DNA of 64,000 bases from an uncultured Mucispirillum sp. (GTDB lineage Bacteria > Chrysiogenota > Deferribacteres > Deferribacterales > Mucispirillaceae): NCBI GenBank assembly GCA_944325215.1, contig CALUZC010000008.1, positions 22,946 through 86,945 of the forward strand, given 5' to 3'. The translations under genes were made by a program, and so were the position numbers. Each line of letters begins with the position of its first letter. The first letter of the stretch is position 1. The notes under the pieces are model-generated. The model was not told the DNA's origin. It did not search any database and saw nothing but the letters and a program-made list of their open reading frames with translations. Below are positions 1 through 9,146 of the stretch, piece by piece.

Positions 1-1480
1 AAAGCTCTTTACCTGTAAGCATAGCTCGTTCAGATTCTTTTTTACGTAAAAATGCACTAATCCGAGAATGAGCCCTGTTAGTCTTTACAATATTAAGCCA
101 GTCTTTGCGTGGTTCTTGAGTCTGAGATGTTAAAATCTCCACTTTATCACCACTAATAAGCTTTGCTTTTAATGGTGCTATTCTGCCATTAATTTTTGCT
201 CCAACACAAGTATGACCTACTTGAGAGTGTATTGCATATGCAAAATCAATAGGGGTTGAATCAACTGGAAGTTCCACCACATGCCCATGTGGTGTAAATA
301 CAAAAATCTGCTCCCTAAAAACATCTTCTTTTATAGCATTTACAAATTCGGTTGGTGGTTTTTCTTTATTATCTTCTTCTAATGCACGCCTAAGCCATAC
401 AAACTGCTTATCTTCTTTTGGATTAAAAATCCTGCCCTCTTTATATGCCCAGTGAGCAGCCACACCTTCTTCAGCTATTTGGTGCATTTGCCTTGTACGT
501 ATTTGAAACTCTACCATCATTCCACCAGGCCCCATAACAGTTGTGTGTATTGACTGATACATGTTTGCTTTTGGGTTTGCTATATAATCTTTTATTCTAT
601 GTGGTATGGGTGTCCATAATGAATGGATAATTCCTAGGGCAGAATAACAGTCTGATTTTGTTTCCACTATTACACGTAATGCCAAAAGGTCAAAAATATC
701 CTCAAAAGCAGTGCCTTTTTTAATGATTTTAGAATATATACTGTAAAAATGCTTTGGTCTGCCAGATATTTCCCCATGAATATTAGCCTTTTCTAAAGCA
801 AGGGATATAATATCCTTTACTTCACCAAGGTATTCTTCACGCTCTCCCCGTTTCATTTTTACTTTTTGGTGGATTTCATAATACATTTCAGGATTTAACA
901 CACGGAATGCTCTGTCTTCTAGCTCCCATTTTATCCAGGCAATACCAAGCCTGTCAGCAAGGGGAGCATATATATCCATTGTTTCTTGAGCTATTCGTTT
1001 TTGTTTATCTTCCCTAAGGCTTTCTATAGTTCTCATATTATGGAGCCTGTCAGCAAGTTTTATAATAATAACTCTAATATCATCGCTCATAGATACAAGC
1101 ATTTTTCTAAAAGATTCGGCCTGTTTTTCTTCCTTTGACTGAAATGGAATTTTACTAATTTTAGATACTGCATCAACTAAAAAAGCAACTGATTGACCAA
1201 AAAGTTCTTCCAGCACTTCATATGTGGTATCAGTATCTTCTATTGTATCATGAAGCAGCCCTGCAATAATACAGTCTACGTCCATTTTCATTTCAGCTAG
1301 AATATATGCAACATTTAATGGGTGGGAAAGGTATGCTTCCCCACTTTGACGAAGCTGCCCCCTATGCTGCTGGGCACCATAAACATAGGCTATATTTAAT
1401 TTATCTATCTGGGCTTCAGGGTTATTACTTAAAACTTTATCCTGAATATCCATAAGTCTTATAGTTTTTTTGACACTCAT
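1..1480 (-). CDS. rel: RelA/SpoT-family (p)ppGpp synthetase/hydrolase, partial (C-terminus beyond window)
   Basis: Start ATG is at 1478-1480 and the frame stays open to the left edge, giving about 493 residues. The N-terminal HD hydrolase region shows HRGQ at 39-42, SHP near 52-54 and LLHDTIEDT around 75-83, the metal-binding residues of an active ppGpp hydrolase. A synthetase domain follows, with the EFQIRT motif near residue 320. A TGS domain begins near residue 390 (FVFTPHGHVVELP). The missing part should hold the helical, zinc-finger and ACT domains. Having both hydrolase and synthetase signatures points to a single bifunctional Rel enzyme controlling the stringent response. recJ lies 68 bp upstream on the same strand. 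Family assignment is secure; the C-terminal regulatory part cannot be judged. Confidence 0.95.
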   Translation of the reverse strand, partial: MSVKKTIRLMDIQDKVLSNNPEAQIDKLNIAYVYGAQQHRGQLRQSGEAYLSHPLNVAYILAEMKMDVDCIIAGLLHDTIEDTDTTYEVLEELFGQSVAFLVDAVSKISKIPFQSKEEKQAESFRKMLVSMSDDIRVIIIKLADRLHNMRTIESLREDKQKRIAQETMDIYAPLADRLGIAWIKWELEDRAFRVLNPEMYYEIHQKVKMKRGEREEYLGEVKDIISLALEKANIHGEISGRPKHFYSIYSKIIKKGTAFEDIFDLLALRVIVETKSDCYSALGIIHSLWTPIPHRIKDYIANPKANMYQSIHTTVMGPGGMMVEFQIRTRQMHQIAEEGVAAHWAYKEGRIFNPKEDKQFVWLRRALEEDNKEKPPTEFVNAIKEDVFREQIFVFTPHGHVVELPVDSTPIDFAYAIHSQVGHTCVGAKINGRIAPLKAKLISGDKVEILTSQTQEPRKDWLNIVKTNRAHSRISAFLRKKESERAMLTGKEL

Positions 1481-1548
1481 AATTTTAACCAATATAATAA
1501 TAGCTATTATAAAATGTAATTATTGATGTGGCAAGAATTTTTAATGTA

Positions 1549-3303
1549 TTATTCTGATTTTTTTATATCTTTAATATTTAACTGGATTGTTTTTGTATTC
1601 TTCCATGTATTATGAACCAGTGAAAAAAGTATATCAAACTCATCATTTTCTGCCACAATAGATTTATACTCTTTCATATTAAATCCAATAGCATCAAATA
1701 AAATACCTTTTTTTTCAAAAACACATTTTAAATGGTTTTGCTCTTTGCCAACAAATGTTTCATACTGGTATTTAGATACTTTTTTCATGTAAAAAACTGG
1801 TTCTTTATTACCCTGCCCGTATGGTTCAAGTTTTTCTAAATACTGCATGATTTCATCTGTTATATCTTTTGAATCAATCTCTGCATCAATATTTATTTCT
1901 GGTATAAAATCTTCCTTATTTAAATTTTCTATTACTATCTTATTAAATCTTTCACGAAACTCTTCTAAATTTTCTTTTGCTATTTTAACACCTGCTGCAT
2001 ATTTATGACCACCAAAAGATAGCAATAAATCTGAAAGGCTGCTTAGACCATCATATAAATGAAAGCCGGGGATACTTCTTGCAGAACCTTTATATACTCC
2101 ATTATCATCTGTTAATATTATAGTCGGTCTAAAATATTTATCTACAACACGAGAAGCAACGATACCTATAACACCTGGGTGCCACCCTTCAGAAGCTACA
2201 ACAATACCGCCTTCATTGTCTGCATATCTGTTTGTTTCTATAATATCGAAAGTTTGCTGCAGGATATCACGCTCTATCATCTGCCTGTATTTATTTTCAT
2301 TATCAAGCTCTATGGCTAACTGACGAGCTTCATTTCTATTTTGAGTAACAAGCAGTTTAAGGCTTTTATCAGAACTTGCCATTCTACCCATAGCATTAAT
2401 ACGTGGTGCTATTTGAAAACCAATATTTGATGTTTTCATTTTTTGCACAGTGCTTAAGCTGTCTATTACTTTCTTAAGTTCATCTATACCAATACGAACA
2501 TTGTCACCACTCATTAATTCTAACCCATGACGGACAAATATTCTATTTTCATCAACTAACGGCATAACATCAGCAATAGTGCCTAATGTAACAATATCTA
2601 AAAGGTTTCTAATATTTGGTGCATCGTTTTGAAAGAAATTATGCTTTCTTAAAGTAAACCTAAGAGCCATAACAACTTTAAAAGCAACGCCTACACCTGC
2701 TAATGTTTTATTAGGGTATAAGTCATCTTCACGCATAGGGTTAATTATAGCATCTGCTGCAACTGGCAACTCTTTTGATGGCTGGTGATGGTCTGTAATG
2801 ATTATATCCATACCTAATTCTTTTGCAAGCAGCACTTCTTCTATGGCACTAATTCCACAGTCTACAGTAATAATTAAATCTGCCCCACGGTGATGTATTT
2901 CATTAATTGCATCTTTATTAAGTCCATAGCCTTCTTCAAGCCTGTTTGGTATGTAATAAGAAACATTTGCACCACACTGCATCAAAAATATATACATTAA
3001 AGCAGTGGCAGTAACACCATCAACATCATAATCCCCATATATAAATATACTTTCATGGTTCATAACAGCTTTTGCTATACGCTCGGCTGCCTTTTCCATA
3101 TCTTTTATATCAAAAGGGTTGCGAAGTGATTTTAATGAACCATTAAAAAAAAGCTCAATATCATCTTTAGAATATATACCCTTTTTTATCATTAACTCTG
3201 CTACTGGTTTAGGTATATTATTCTCACTGGCTACCTGCTTAATAAGGCTGTCATCTATTTTTTCGTATTTCCATTTATACTTTATACTCTTAAAATTATC
3301 CAT
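1549..3303 (-). CDS. recJ: Single-stranded-DNA-specific exonuclease RecJ
   Basis: This 584-residue protein has the DHH phosphoesterase signature. DYDVDG is at 91-96 (metal-binding motif I), TVDCG around 146-150 and DHH at 171-173. The DHHA1 motif GGHKYAAG is at 431-438. RecJ degrades single-stranded DNA 5' to 3' in recombinational repair and mismatch repair. The length matches the shorter, non-proteobacterial RecJ forms (about 560-580 residues). The ATG at 3303 has no strong Shine-Dalgarno sequence. It is divergent from the biotin operon, with about 190 bp between, and may share its transcript with rel downstream. A metal-dependent DHH nuclease of another subfamily is the only alternative, and the RecJ-type C-terminus makes that unlikely. 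Confidence 0.93.
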   Translation of the reverse strand: MDNFKSIKYKWKYEKIDDSLIKQVASENNIPKPVAELMIKKGIYSKDDIELFFNGSLKSLRNPFDIKDMEKAAERIAKAVMNHESIFIYGDYDVDGVTATALMYIFLMQCGANVSYYIPNRLEEGYGLNKDAINEIHHRGADLIITVDCGISAIEEVLLAKELGMDIIITDHHQPSKELPVAADAIINPMREDDLYPNKTLAGVGVAFKVVMALRFTLRKHNFFQNDAPNIRNLLDIVTLGTIADVMPLVDENRIFVRHGLELMSGDNVRIGIDELKKVIDSLSTVQKMKTSNIGFQIAPRINAMGRMASSDKSLKLLVTQNRNEARQLAIELDNENKYRQMIERDILQQTFDIIETNRYADNEGGIVVASEGWHPGVIGIVASRVVDKYFRPTIILTDDNGVYKGSARSIPGFHLYDGLSSLSDLLLSFGGHKYAAGVKIAKENLEEFRERFNKIVIENLNKEDFIPEINIDAEIDSKDITDEIMQYLEKLEPYGQGNKEPVFYMKKVSKYQYETFVGKEQNHLKCVFEKKGILFDAIGFNMKEYKSIVAENDEFDILFSLVHNTWKNTKTIQLNIKDIKKSE

Positions 3304-3423
3304 AGTTATAAATATACATGGATTTTAAAAAAATTGTATAAAGTATTATCTTTTATCAATATTTTTTACAAATTTATTTTTTTGCTTATTTATTTTTTCT
3401 TTATTTTCATAATATATGTTCTA

Positions 3424-3455
3424 TTGTCAACCTTATAATTTTATATAGTTGACAA
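3424..3455 (+). promoter_or_regulatory. Putative BirA operator of the biotin operon
   Basis: TTGTCAACC at 3424-3432 and AGTTGACAA at 3447-3455 form an inverted repeat separated by 14 bp. The inner eight bases of each arm pair perfectly. Known BirA boxes have the form TTGTAAACC, a 14-16 bp spacer, then GGTTTACAA, so arm sequence and spacing both fit. The site lies directly upstream of birA itself and overlaps a promoter-like -35. This is the layout expected for biotinyl-AMP-dependent autorepression. No footprint or comparative alignment was possible. Confidence 0.78.
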
Positions 3456-3477
3456 TCATATTTTTTCTTTATACTAT
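3449..3477 (+). promoter_or_regulatory. Candidate sigma-70 promoter for the biotin operon
   Basis: TTGACA at 3449-3454 matches the -35 consensus exactly. After a 17-bp spacer, TACTAT at 3472-3477 matches five of six -10 bases. The -35 lies inside the right arm of the BirA operator, so bound repressor would block polymerase. Transcription would begin near 3484, leaving a leader of only about 11 nt before the ATG at 3495. A second TATAAT at 3434-3439 between the operator arms lacks a good -35. Confidence 0.6.
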
Positions 3478-3494
3478 TTTTGCAGGAGAGTGAG

Positions 3495-4457
3495 ATGTCT
3501 TTAAAAGAAAATATTTTAAGGCTGTTAAGTGATAGCCACAACAAGTATATTTCTGGAGAAAGCATGGCTAAATCTTATAATGTAAGCCGTAATGCTGTAT
3601 GGAAAGCTGTTAACTCTCTACGTAAACAAGGATATAATATTAATGCAGTGCAAAATAAAGGATATATTTTAGAAGGTCCACTGTTTACTGCTGAAGAAAT
3701 AAAAAAATATATTAATTCACCTTTGGATATTAAATATATCTCATCAGTTACTTCCACAAATGATGTTGTTATGGAGCTTGGTAAAAATAATGAAAAAGAA
3801 GGGATTGTTATAGTATCAAACCACCAAAGTGCAGGCAGAGGTAGAAAGGGAAGAGTCTTTTATTCACCTAAAGATACAGGCGTTTATTTTTCTATTCTTT
3901 TGCGGCCTAATATTCATTTTTCAAAAGCATTATTTATTACTACAGCTGCTGCTGTTTCAGTTTGTAAAGCCTGTGAAATACTTTATAATATCAAACCTGA
4001 TATTAAATGGGTTAATGATGTATATATTAATAATAAAAAAATATGTGGAATCCTTACAGAAGCCCATATTGATATGGAAAGTATGACGATTGATTATGCT
4101 GCTTTAGGTATAGGCATAAACGTTTTTACTCCAACTGATGATTTTCCTGAAAATATTGCTGCAACAGCAGGGGCTGCATTCCATAAAGATGATTATAATG
4201 ATAATATTAAAAGCCAGCTTACTGCAAAAATATTAGATATTTTTTGGGAAAATTATAAAGAGTTAGAAAGTGCATTATTTTTTCAAGACTATATTGATAG
4301 AAGCTTAATTACTGGGAAATATGTATATATAGAACACAATGGTAAAAAAGAAAAGGCGTTTGTAAAAGAGATTAATAAGGATTTTAAATTATGTGTCCAA
4401 TATGAAAACGGCAGGGAAGAAATTATTGATTCTGGAGAGGTTAGTATAATATTATGA
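3495..4457 (+). CDS. birA: Bifunctional biotin-protein ligase / biotin operon repressor BirA
   Basis: The protein has an N-terminal winged helix-turn-helix (about residues 20-50, SRNAVWKAVNSLR) and a catalytic ligase domain. The biotinyl-AMP loop GRGRKGR is at 114-120, near-identical to the classic GRGRRGR. A KWVNDVY motif and a C-terminal SH3-like domain follow. It activates biotin to biotinyl-AMP and transfers it to carboxylase carrier proteins, and with the HTH it should also repress this operon. A TTG at 3480 is in frame. The ATG at 3495 is preferred because AGGAG at 3484-3488 lies 6 nt before it. It overlaps bioY by 4 bp, indicating translational coupling. The product is 320 residues, the normal length. 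Confidence 0.95.
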   Translation: MSLKENILRLLSDSHNKYISGESMAKSYNVSRNAVWKAVNSLRKQGYNINAVQNKGYILEGPLFTAEEIKKYINSPLDIKYISSVTSTNDVVMELGKNNEKEGIVIVSNHQSAGRGRKGRVFYSPKDTGVYFSILLRPNIHFSKALFITTAAAVSVCKACEILYNIKPDIKWVNDVYINNKKICGILTEAHIDMESMTIDYAALGIGINVFTPTDDFPENIAATAGAAFHKDDYNDNIKSQLTAKILDIFWENYKELESALFFQDYIDRSLITGKYVYIEHNGKKEKAFVKEINKDFKLCVQYENGREEIIDSGEVSIIL

Positions 4458-4996
4458 GTAACCAAAATACTAAAAATGCAGCTTATGTTGGTCTTTTTGC
4501 AACACTTGTTATGGTGGGGGCTTTTATTAAAATACCTACACCAATTATTCCATTTACATTACAGTTTTTATTTGTGTGTTTAGCAGGTTTTTTACTAGGT
4601 GCTAAAAAAGGTTTTTTAAGTGTGTTTATTTATGCTGCCCTTGGGCTTGCAGGACTTCCTATTTTTACAGGTGGTGGTGGCATTACTTATGTGCTGCAGC
4701 CTACTTTTGGGTATATTGTTGGGTTTATAATATGTGCTTATACTACAGGGCTTATATCTGAAAAGTTAAAACCTACTCTTTTAAATTATACTATTGCAGC
4801 AGTTTCTGGGCTTATTATTTTACATATTATTGGCGTGCCTTACTACTATTTCATATCCCATAATGTAATTAATAATAACCTTTCATTTAGCCAGATATTT
4901 TTATTCTGCTTTGTATATACTTTTCCTTTTGATTTTATATTAAGCATAATAAGCGCACGCCTTGCATTACGGCTAAAACCTTTTATAAATAAATGA
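4454..4996 (+). CDS. bioY: Biotin transporter BioY (ECF S component)
   Basis: This 180-residue, very hydrophobic protein has about six membrane segments. It carries the BioY-typical stretch KIPTPIIPFTLQ near residues 27-38 and LGLAGLPIFTGGGG near 63-76. BioY binds biotin in the inner membrane, either alone or with the shared ECF ATPase/transmembrane module. No ecfA or ecfT gene lies in this window, so those would have to be supplied from elsewhere. The start overlaps the birA stop in ATGA, and the end overlaps the broadest bioB frame. Having uptake and synthesis genes under one operator is consistent with biotin-responsive control. Confidence 0.93.
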   Translation: MSNQNTKNAAYVGLFATLVMVGAFIKIPTPIIPFTLQFLFVCLAGFLLGAKKGFLSVFIYAALGLAGLPIFTGGGGITYVLQPTFGYIVGFIICAYTTGLISEKLKPTLLNYTIAAVSGLIILHIIGVPYYYFISHNVINNNLSFSQIFLFCFVYTFPFDFILSIISARLALRLKPFINK

Positions 4997-5004
4997 GGTG
5001 TATA

Positions 5005-5970
5005 ATGATTGATAAATTATATGAAAAAGTAATGAATAATGAGTTTATAACACATGAAGAAGCACTATTTATTAGTAATGCTCCCCTAGATAAACTTACT
5101 CTTTATGCTGATAATATACGTAAAAAATTCTGCCAAAATATTTTTGATGTATGTTCTATTATTAATGCAAAAAGTGGAAAATGCAGTGAGGATTGTAAAT
5201 TTTGTGCTCAGTCTGCCCATTATAAAACAGATATATCAGAATATCCTTTGATTGATAAGGAAAAAATAATATCAGAAGCATTAAGTATGGCAGAAAAAGG
5301 TGTATTAAGGTTTTCTATTGTTACTTCTGGTAAATCATTAACAGATAAAGAAGTTGATATTGTATGTGATACTATTTCTGAAATAAAATCAAAATGCAGT
5401 ATTTCCATATGTGCTTCTTTAGGGTTATTAAGTGATGAAAATTTTAGAAAGTTAAAAAATGCAGGTCTTGAAAGAGTGCATAATAATTTAGAAGCTTCTA
5501 AAAATTATTTTCCACAAGTTTGCTCCACCCACTCTTTTGAAGATAAAATAATGGCCATAAAAATTGCACAAAAACATGGTTTTTCCATATGCAGTGGTAT
5601 GATTTTAGGGCTTGGAGAAACTATGGAAGATAGGATAGATTTATCATTTACTCTTAAAGATTTGGGTATAAAATCTATCCCTGTAAATATATTAAACCCA
5701 ATTAAGGGAACACCTTATGAAAATAATAAACCTTTAACTTATGATGAAGTTTTAAGAACATGTGCTGTAATTAGATTTATTATGCCTGAAGCTTTTATAC
5801 GCCTTGCAGGTGGAAGATTATTACTTGATGATAAAGGTGAGAAAGCATTTTTATCTGGTGTTAATGCTGTTATTACTGGCGATATGCTTACTACTGCTGG
5901 AATTTCTGTTAATACTGATATGCAGATGATACATAATGCAGGATATAATGTGGAGCTTGCAAATGCATAA
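5005..5970 (+). CDS. bioB: Biotin synthase BioB
   Basis: This radical SAM enzyme inserts sulfur into dethiobiotin to make biotin. The CxxxCxxC cluster motif is C60, C64 and C67 (GKCSEDCKFCAQS), followed by the BioB-type region around LGLLS and the C-terminal RLAGGR motif near residue 270. The product is 321 residues, typical for the family. An in-frame ATG at 4993 overlaps bioY. The ATG at 5005 is chosen because GAGGTG at 4995-5000 precedes it and the homologous N-terminus begins about there. The short 4-nt gap leaves some doubt. The stop overlaps bioD by 8 bp. Confidence 0.95.
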   Translation: MIDKLYEKVMNNEFITHEEALFISNAPLDKLTLYADNIRKKFCQNIFDVCSIINAKSGKCSEDCKFCAQSAHYKTDISEYPLIDKEKIISEALSMAEKGVLRFSIVTSGKSLTDKEVDIVCDTISEIKSKCSISICASLGLLSDENFRKLKNAGLERVHNNLEASKNYFPQVCSTHSFEDKIMAIKIAQKHGFSICSGMILGLGETMEDRIDLSFTLKDLGIKSIPVNILNPIKGTPYENNKPLTYDEVLRTCAVIRFIMPEAFIRLAGGRLLLDDKGEKAFLSGVNAVITGDMLTTAGISVNTDMQMIHNAGYNVELANA

Positions 5971-6634
5971 AAAAATATTCATTACAGGAACAGGTACAGA
6001 TATTGGTAAAACATATGTCTCTGCCCTATTAATGAAAAAGTTAATAAGTGAAAAATATAATGCCTGCTATTTTAAACCAGTTTTAAGTGGTGCTGAAATT
6101 ATAAATGGTGTTATTGGTGACTGTGATATTAGGTATGTCAAAAATATAAGTGGTCTTAATGAAGATATATCTTTTTTAGGTTCATATATTTTTAAAGATG
6201 CATTTTCCCCTCATTTAGCAGCAAAAAAAGCAAACTGCATTATAGATATTAATAAAATAGTTGGTGACTATAATAAATTACTTGAAAAATATGAATATAT
6301 TATTGCAGAAGGTGCAGGTGGAATAATATGCCCCTTTTGTGATGGAGAAAACCCAGTTTATACAAAAGATATTATTAATGCACTTAATATGAATGCTGTA
6401 ATAGTATCTACAACAGGTCTTGGAAGCATTAATAATGCTATGCTTACAATATATTATATGCAGCAGCATAATATAAATATAAACGGTATTATTTTTAATA
6501 ATTATACTAACAGTATAATAGATAATGATAATATTGATTTTATACTAAAAAATACAAGCGTAAAACTTTTATCTACCCTTTATCACGGGGAAGAAAATAT
6601 TAACATAAATATTAATGAATTATTTGGAGAATAA
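5963..6634 (+). CDS. bioD: ATP-dependent dethiobiotin synthetase BioD
   Basis: BioD closes the ureido ring of dethiobiotin from diaminopelargonate, CO2 and ATP. The N-terminal P-loop GTGTDIGKT spans residues 9-17, exactly the BioD form. The motif EGAGG follows near residue 115. The product is 223 residues, normal for the family. The ATG at 5963 is chosen over an upstream in-frame ATG because GGAG at 5952-5955 lies 7 nt before it and the P-loop then falls at the usual distance. It begins inside the end of bioB and is followed after 1 bp by bioA. Confidence 0.94.
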   Translation: MHKKIFITGTGTDIGKTYVSALLMKKLISEKYNACYFKPVLSGAEIINGVIGDCDIRYVKNISGLNEDISFLGSYIFKDAFSPHLAAKKANCIIDINKIVGDYNKLLEKYEYIIAEGAGGIICPFCDGENPVYTKDIINALNMNAVIVSTTGLGSINNAMLTIYYMQQHNININGIIFNNYTNSIIDNDNIDFILKNTSVKLLSTLYHGEENINININELFGE

Positions 6635-6635
6635 T

Positions 6636-7988
6636 ATGGAAAATATAAGCTTAGAAGAAAAAGACTTAAAATACATATGGCACCCATGCTCCCAAATGAA
6701 AGATTATGAAAACCTGCCGCCTATTATTATTGATAAAGGTAAGGGAATCTATCTTTATGATATTTATGGAAACGAATATATTGATATTATTAGCTCATGG
6801 TGGTCAAACCTTTTAGGCCATTCCAATGATAAAATAAATAATGCCATAAAAAACCAGCTTGATAAGTTAGAACATGTTATATTTGCAAATTTTTCCCATA
6901 CTCCAGCCATAGAATTAAGTGAAAAACTTGTGCATATTTCTCCAAAAGGGCTTGATAAGTGTAATTTTTCTGATAACGGCTCTGCTGCTGTTGAAAGTGC
7001 ATTAAAAATGGCTTTTCAATACCAGTTTCAAAAAGGTAATACAAAAAAGACGAAATTTATGTGCTTAAGTGGAGGCTATCATGGGGAAACCATTGGTGCT
7101 TTATCTGTTGGGGCACTTGATTTATATGCTAAAATTTATGAGCCTATTTTAATCCATTCAATAAGAATTAAAGCTCCAGACTGTTACAGATGCCCATTTA
7201 ATAAAACTAGAGATACTTGCAGCACAGAATGTTTTATGTATGCAGAATATGAATTTGAAAAACATGGGGCAGAAACTTGTGCCCTTATATTAGAGCCACT
7301 TTTGCAGGGCAGTGCAGGAATGCGAATATACCCTAAAGAATACCTGCAAAAATTAAGAAAAATATGTGATGAATATAATGTTATTTTAATTGCTGATGAA
7401 ATAGCTACAGGATTTGGAAGAACTGGTAAAATGTTTGCCTTTGACCATGCTGGAGTATCCCCTGATATGATGTGTATATCAAAAGGGCTTACAGGTGGTT
7501 ATATGCCTATGTCTGTTACTCTGACTTCAGATGAAATTTACTATGCATTTTATGATGATTATAATAAAGGAAAAGCATTTATGCACTCCCATACATACAG
7601 TGGCAACCCTTTAGGCTGTTCTGCTGCTAATGCTGTTATTGATATGCTTTTAAATGAAAATATTATAGAAAATGCCCAAATTACTGCCAAATATTTAACA
7701 GAAAAAATGAATGAACGGTTTTTAAACCATAAAAATATTGGTGAAATACGCCATATTGGTTTAATCCATGCAATGGAACTGGTAGTAGATAAAAAAACAA
7801 AAGAGCCTTTTGATGCTGAAAAACGTATAGGCTATGAAATATATAAAAAAGCCTTGAAAAACGGGCTTATTTTAAGACCGCTTGGTAATGTGCTTTACTT
7901 TAATCCAGCCCTTATTATTACAAAAGAGCAACTTGATACTTCTATTGATATTGCACATAATGCTATTGTGGAAGTGCTTGGGGAATAG
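6636..7988 (+). CDS. bioA: Adenosylmethionine-8-amino-7-oxononanoate aminotransferase BioA
   Basis: This class III PLP aminotransferase converts KAPA to diaminopelargonate using S-adenosylmethionine as amino donor. HPCSQMKDYE near the N-terminus and SSWWSNLLGH near residue 50 are BioA hallmarks. The PLP lysine is K283 in CISKGLTGG. The length is 450 residues. The ATG at 6636 is preceded by GGAG at 6625-6628; an in-frame ATG at 6615 within bioD is less likely. BioF, the preceding enzyme, is not in this operon, and neither are bioC or bioH, so KAPA must come from genes elsewhere or from uptake. Confidence 0.94.
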   Translation: MENISLEEKDLKYIWHPCSQMKDYENLPPIIIDKGKGIYLYDIYGNEYIDIISSWWSNLLGHSNDKINNAIKNQLDKLEHVIFANFSHTPAIELSEKLVHISPKGLDKCNFSDNGSAAVESALKMAFQYQFQKGNTKKTKFMCLSGGYHGETIGALSVGALDLYAKIYEPILIHSIRIKAPDCYRCPFNKTRDTCSTECFMYAEYEFEKHGAETCALILEPLLQGSAGMRIYPKEYLQKLRKICDEYNVILIADEIATGFGRTGKMFAFDHAGVSPDMMCISKGLTGGYMPMSVTLTSDEIYYAFYDDYNKGKAFMHSHTYSGNPLGCSAANAVIDMLLNENIIENAQITAKYLTEKMNERFLNHKNIGEIRHIGLIHAMELVVDKKTKEPFDAEKRIGYEIYKKALKNGLILRPLGNVLYFNPALIITKEQLDTSIDIAHNAIVEVLGE

Positions 7989-7989
7989 T

Positions 7990-8163
7990 ATGGATAATGA
8001 AAATGATAATAAAAATGGTAGTGAAAATAAAGAAGATATAGATAATGAAAATATAAAGAATCCATTATGTATTAATGGAGTATGCAAAATACCTGAAAAT
8101 AATTTTGAAAAAGAAAGTATTACAAATAAAGATATGATGCTTAATATGAAATTAAAATTATAG
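7990..8163 (+). CDS. Small acidic hypothetical protein at the end of the biotin operon
   Basis: A 57-residue ORF starts 1 bp after the bioA stop, with GGGGAA just upstream as a possible ribosome site. The first half is almost only D, E, N and K. The middle holds a CINGVC motif (two cysteines four residues apart), and the end is hydrophobic-basic (MMLNMKLKL). I do not recognise a family. The tight coupling and the terminator further downstream argue that it is translated. The low-complexity composition in AT-rich DNA means it could still be a chance reading frame. The cysteine pair could bind a metal or form a disulfide; that is speculation. Confidence 0.45.
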   Translation: MDNENDNKNGSENKEDIDNENIKNPLCINGVCKIPENNFEKESITNKDMMLNMKLKL

Positions 8164-8349
8164 TATTAAAAATATTTTTTTACTTCTAATTAACTGGCTT
8201 ATTAGATGCTTTAATATTATATTCTTTATATGCATAACTACTATTATCTTGGTATACTGCAATAATATTTTTATATAAGGTATATATTTATAGGATAAAA
8301 AATTGTTTAAGTTTACTTATCTATTATAGTTTTAATAGATAATTTAGTA

Positions 8350-8379
8350 AAAACTGGTAAAATAATTTACCAGTTTTTT
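8350..8379. terminator. Bidirectional intrinsic terminator
   Basis: AAAACTGGTAAA (8350-8361) pairs perfectly with TTTACCAGTTTT (8366-8377) across a 4-nt ATAA loop. It is followed by a T run on the plus strand and flanked by A's giving a U run on the minus strand. It sits between the biotin operon (plus) and the lipoprotein gene ending at 8421 (minus), so it probably ends both transcripts. Confidence 0.85.
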
Positions 8380-8420
8380 ATGTTGAGTAATATAAGAGTG
8401 GATATGTAGTATTTTACATA

Positions 8421-9050
8421 CTACTGTAATTTTTCCTCTGTTTTACTAGTATTTTCTGGTAAAACTTTTGCATCCATGGTTGTATTATTAACTGCTTTAT
8501 CTTTACTTTGTAATGGTAATAAATCATCAGTTTTAAATTCATCTATCATTTTAAATGTTCCACTTGATGGTGCAGCTTCTCCTTTACCTATAATACTGTT
8601 ATCTCTTGCTGTGATATAATAATCTTTATATGTGTAGTAGTTATTTTCAGCGTTTAGTGCTACAACTCTATATTTACCATAGTAAACATATGAACCTGTA
8701 ATATTTTGAGCAGTAAATGCAAAATCTTGTGGAACATATGGGTTAAGACCTACTACATAAGCTTCATTTTGACCATTTACTAAAAAATTGTATCTATGAC
8801 CACCTATTGTATCATCAAAAAATTCTACACTTACAGCAGTAGGTGCATTACAATTCATTTGATATACTGCCATATTTGTGCCACCTGTTATACTAGGATT
8901 TATGTAAAGGTCAGTATTTGCAAAAGAAGCTGAACAACCCATTTCCTCAAATGTAGGCACGTAAACTTCTTTATTTTTTTCTTCTGCACAGCCAAGTATC
9001 ATCATACTTGTAAATGCAGCTGTTATAAGAAATATAATTTTTTTCTTCAT
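8421..9050 (-). CDS. Hypothetical lipoprotein
   Basis: This 209-residue protein has a clear lipoprotein signal: a basic start, a hydrophobic stretch, then ILGC with the lipidated cysteine at 21. The mature part is rich in N, T, Y and aromatic residues (for example VVALNAENNYYTYKDYY), suggesting a beta-rich extracytoplasmic fold. The last 40 residues are polar and probably disordered. No catalytic motif or known domain is recognised. A good ribosome site is present (GGAGTAAAAA before the ATG). It is transcribed alone and ends at the hairpin near 8350. Function unknown. Confidence 0.8.
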   Translation of the reverse strand: MKKKIIFLITAAFTSMMILGCAEEKNKEVYVPTFEEMGCSASFANTDLYINPSITGGTNMAVYQMNCNAPTAVSVEFFDDTIGGHRYNFLVNGQNEAYVVGLNPYVPQDFAFTAQNITGSYVYYGKYRVVALNAENNYYTYKDYYITARDNSIIGKGEAAPSSGTFKMIDEFKTDDLLPLQSKDKAVNNTTMDAKVLPENTSKTEEKLQ

Positions 9051-9146
9051 TTTTTACTCCATTTGCTTTTTAATTATATAATTTGCAAATAGTGTAATTT
9101 TGTGCACAGAAATTCACTATTATAGCATATAAAATAGTTTTTTTAG

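Noticed and set aside
8164..8349. Additional gene after the biotin operon
   Set aside because: Only short AT-rich frames without ribosome sites precede the terminator.
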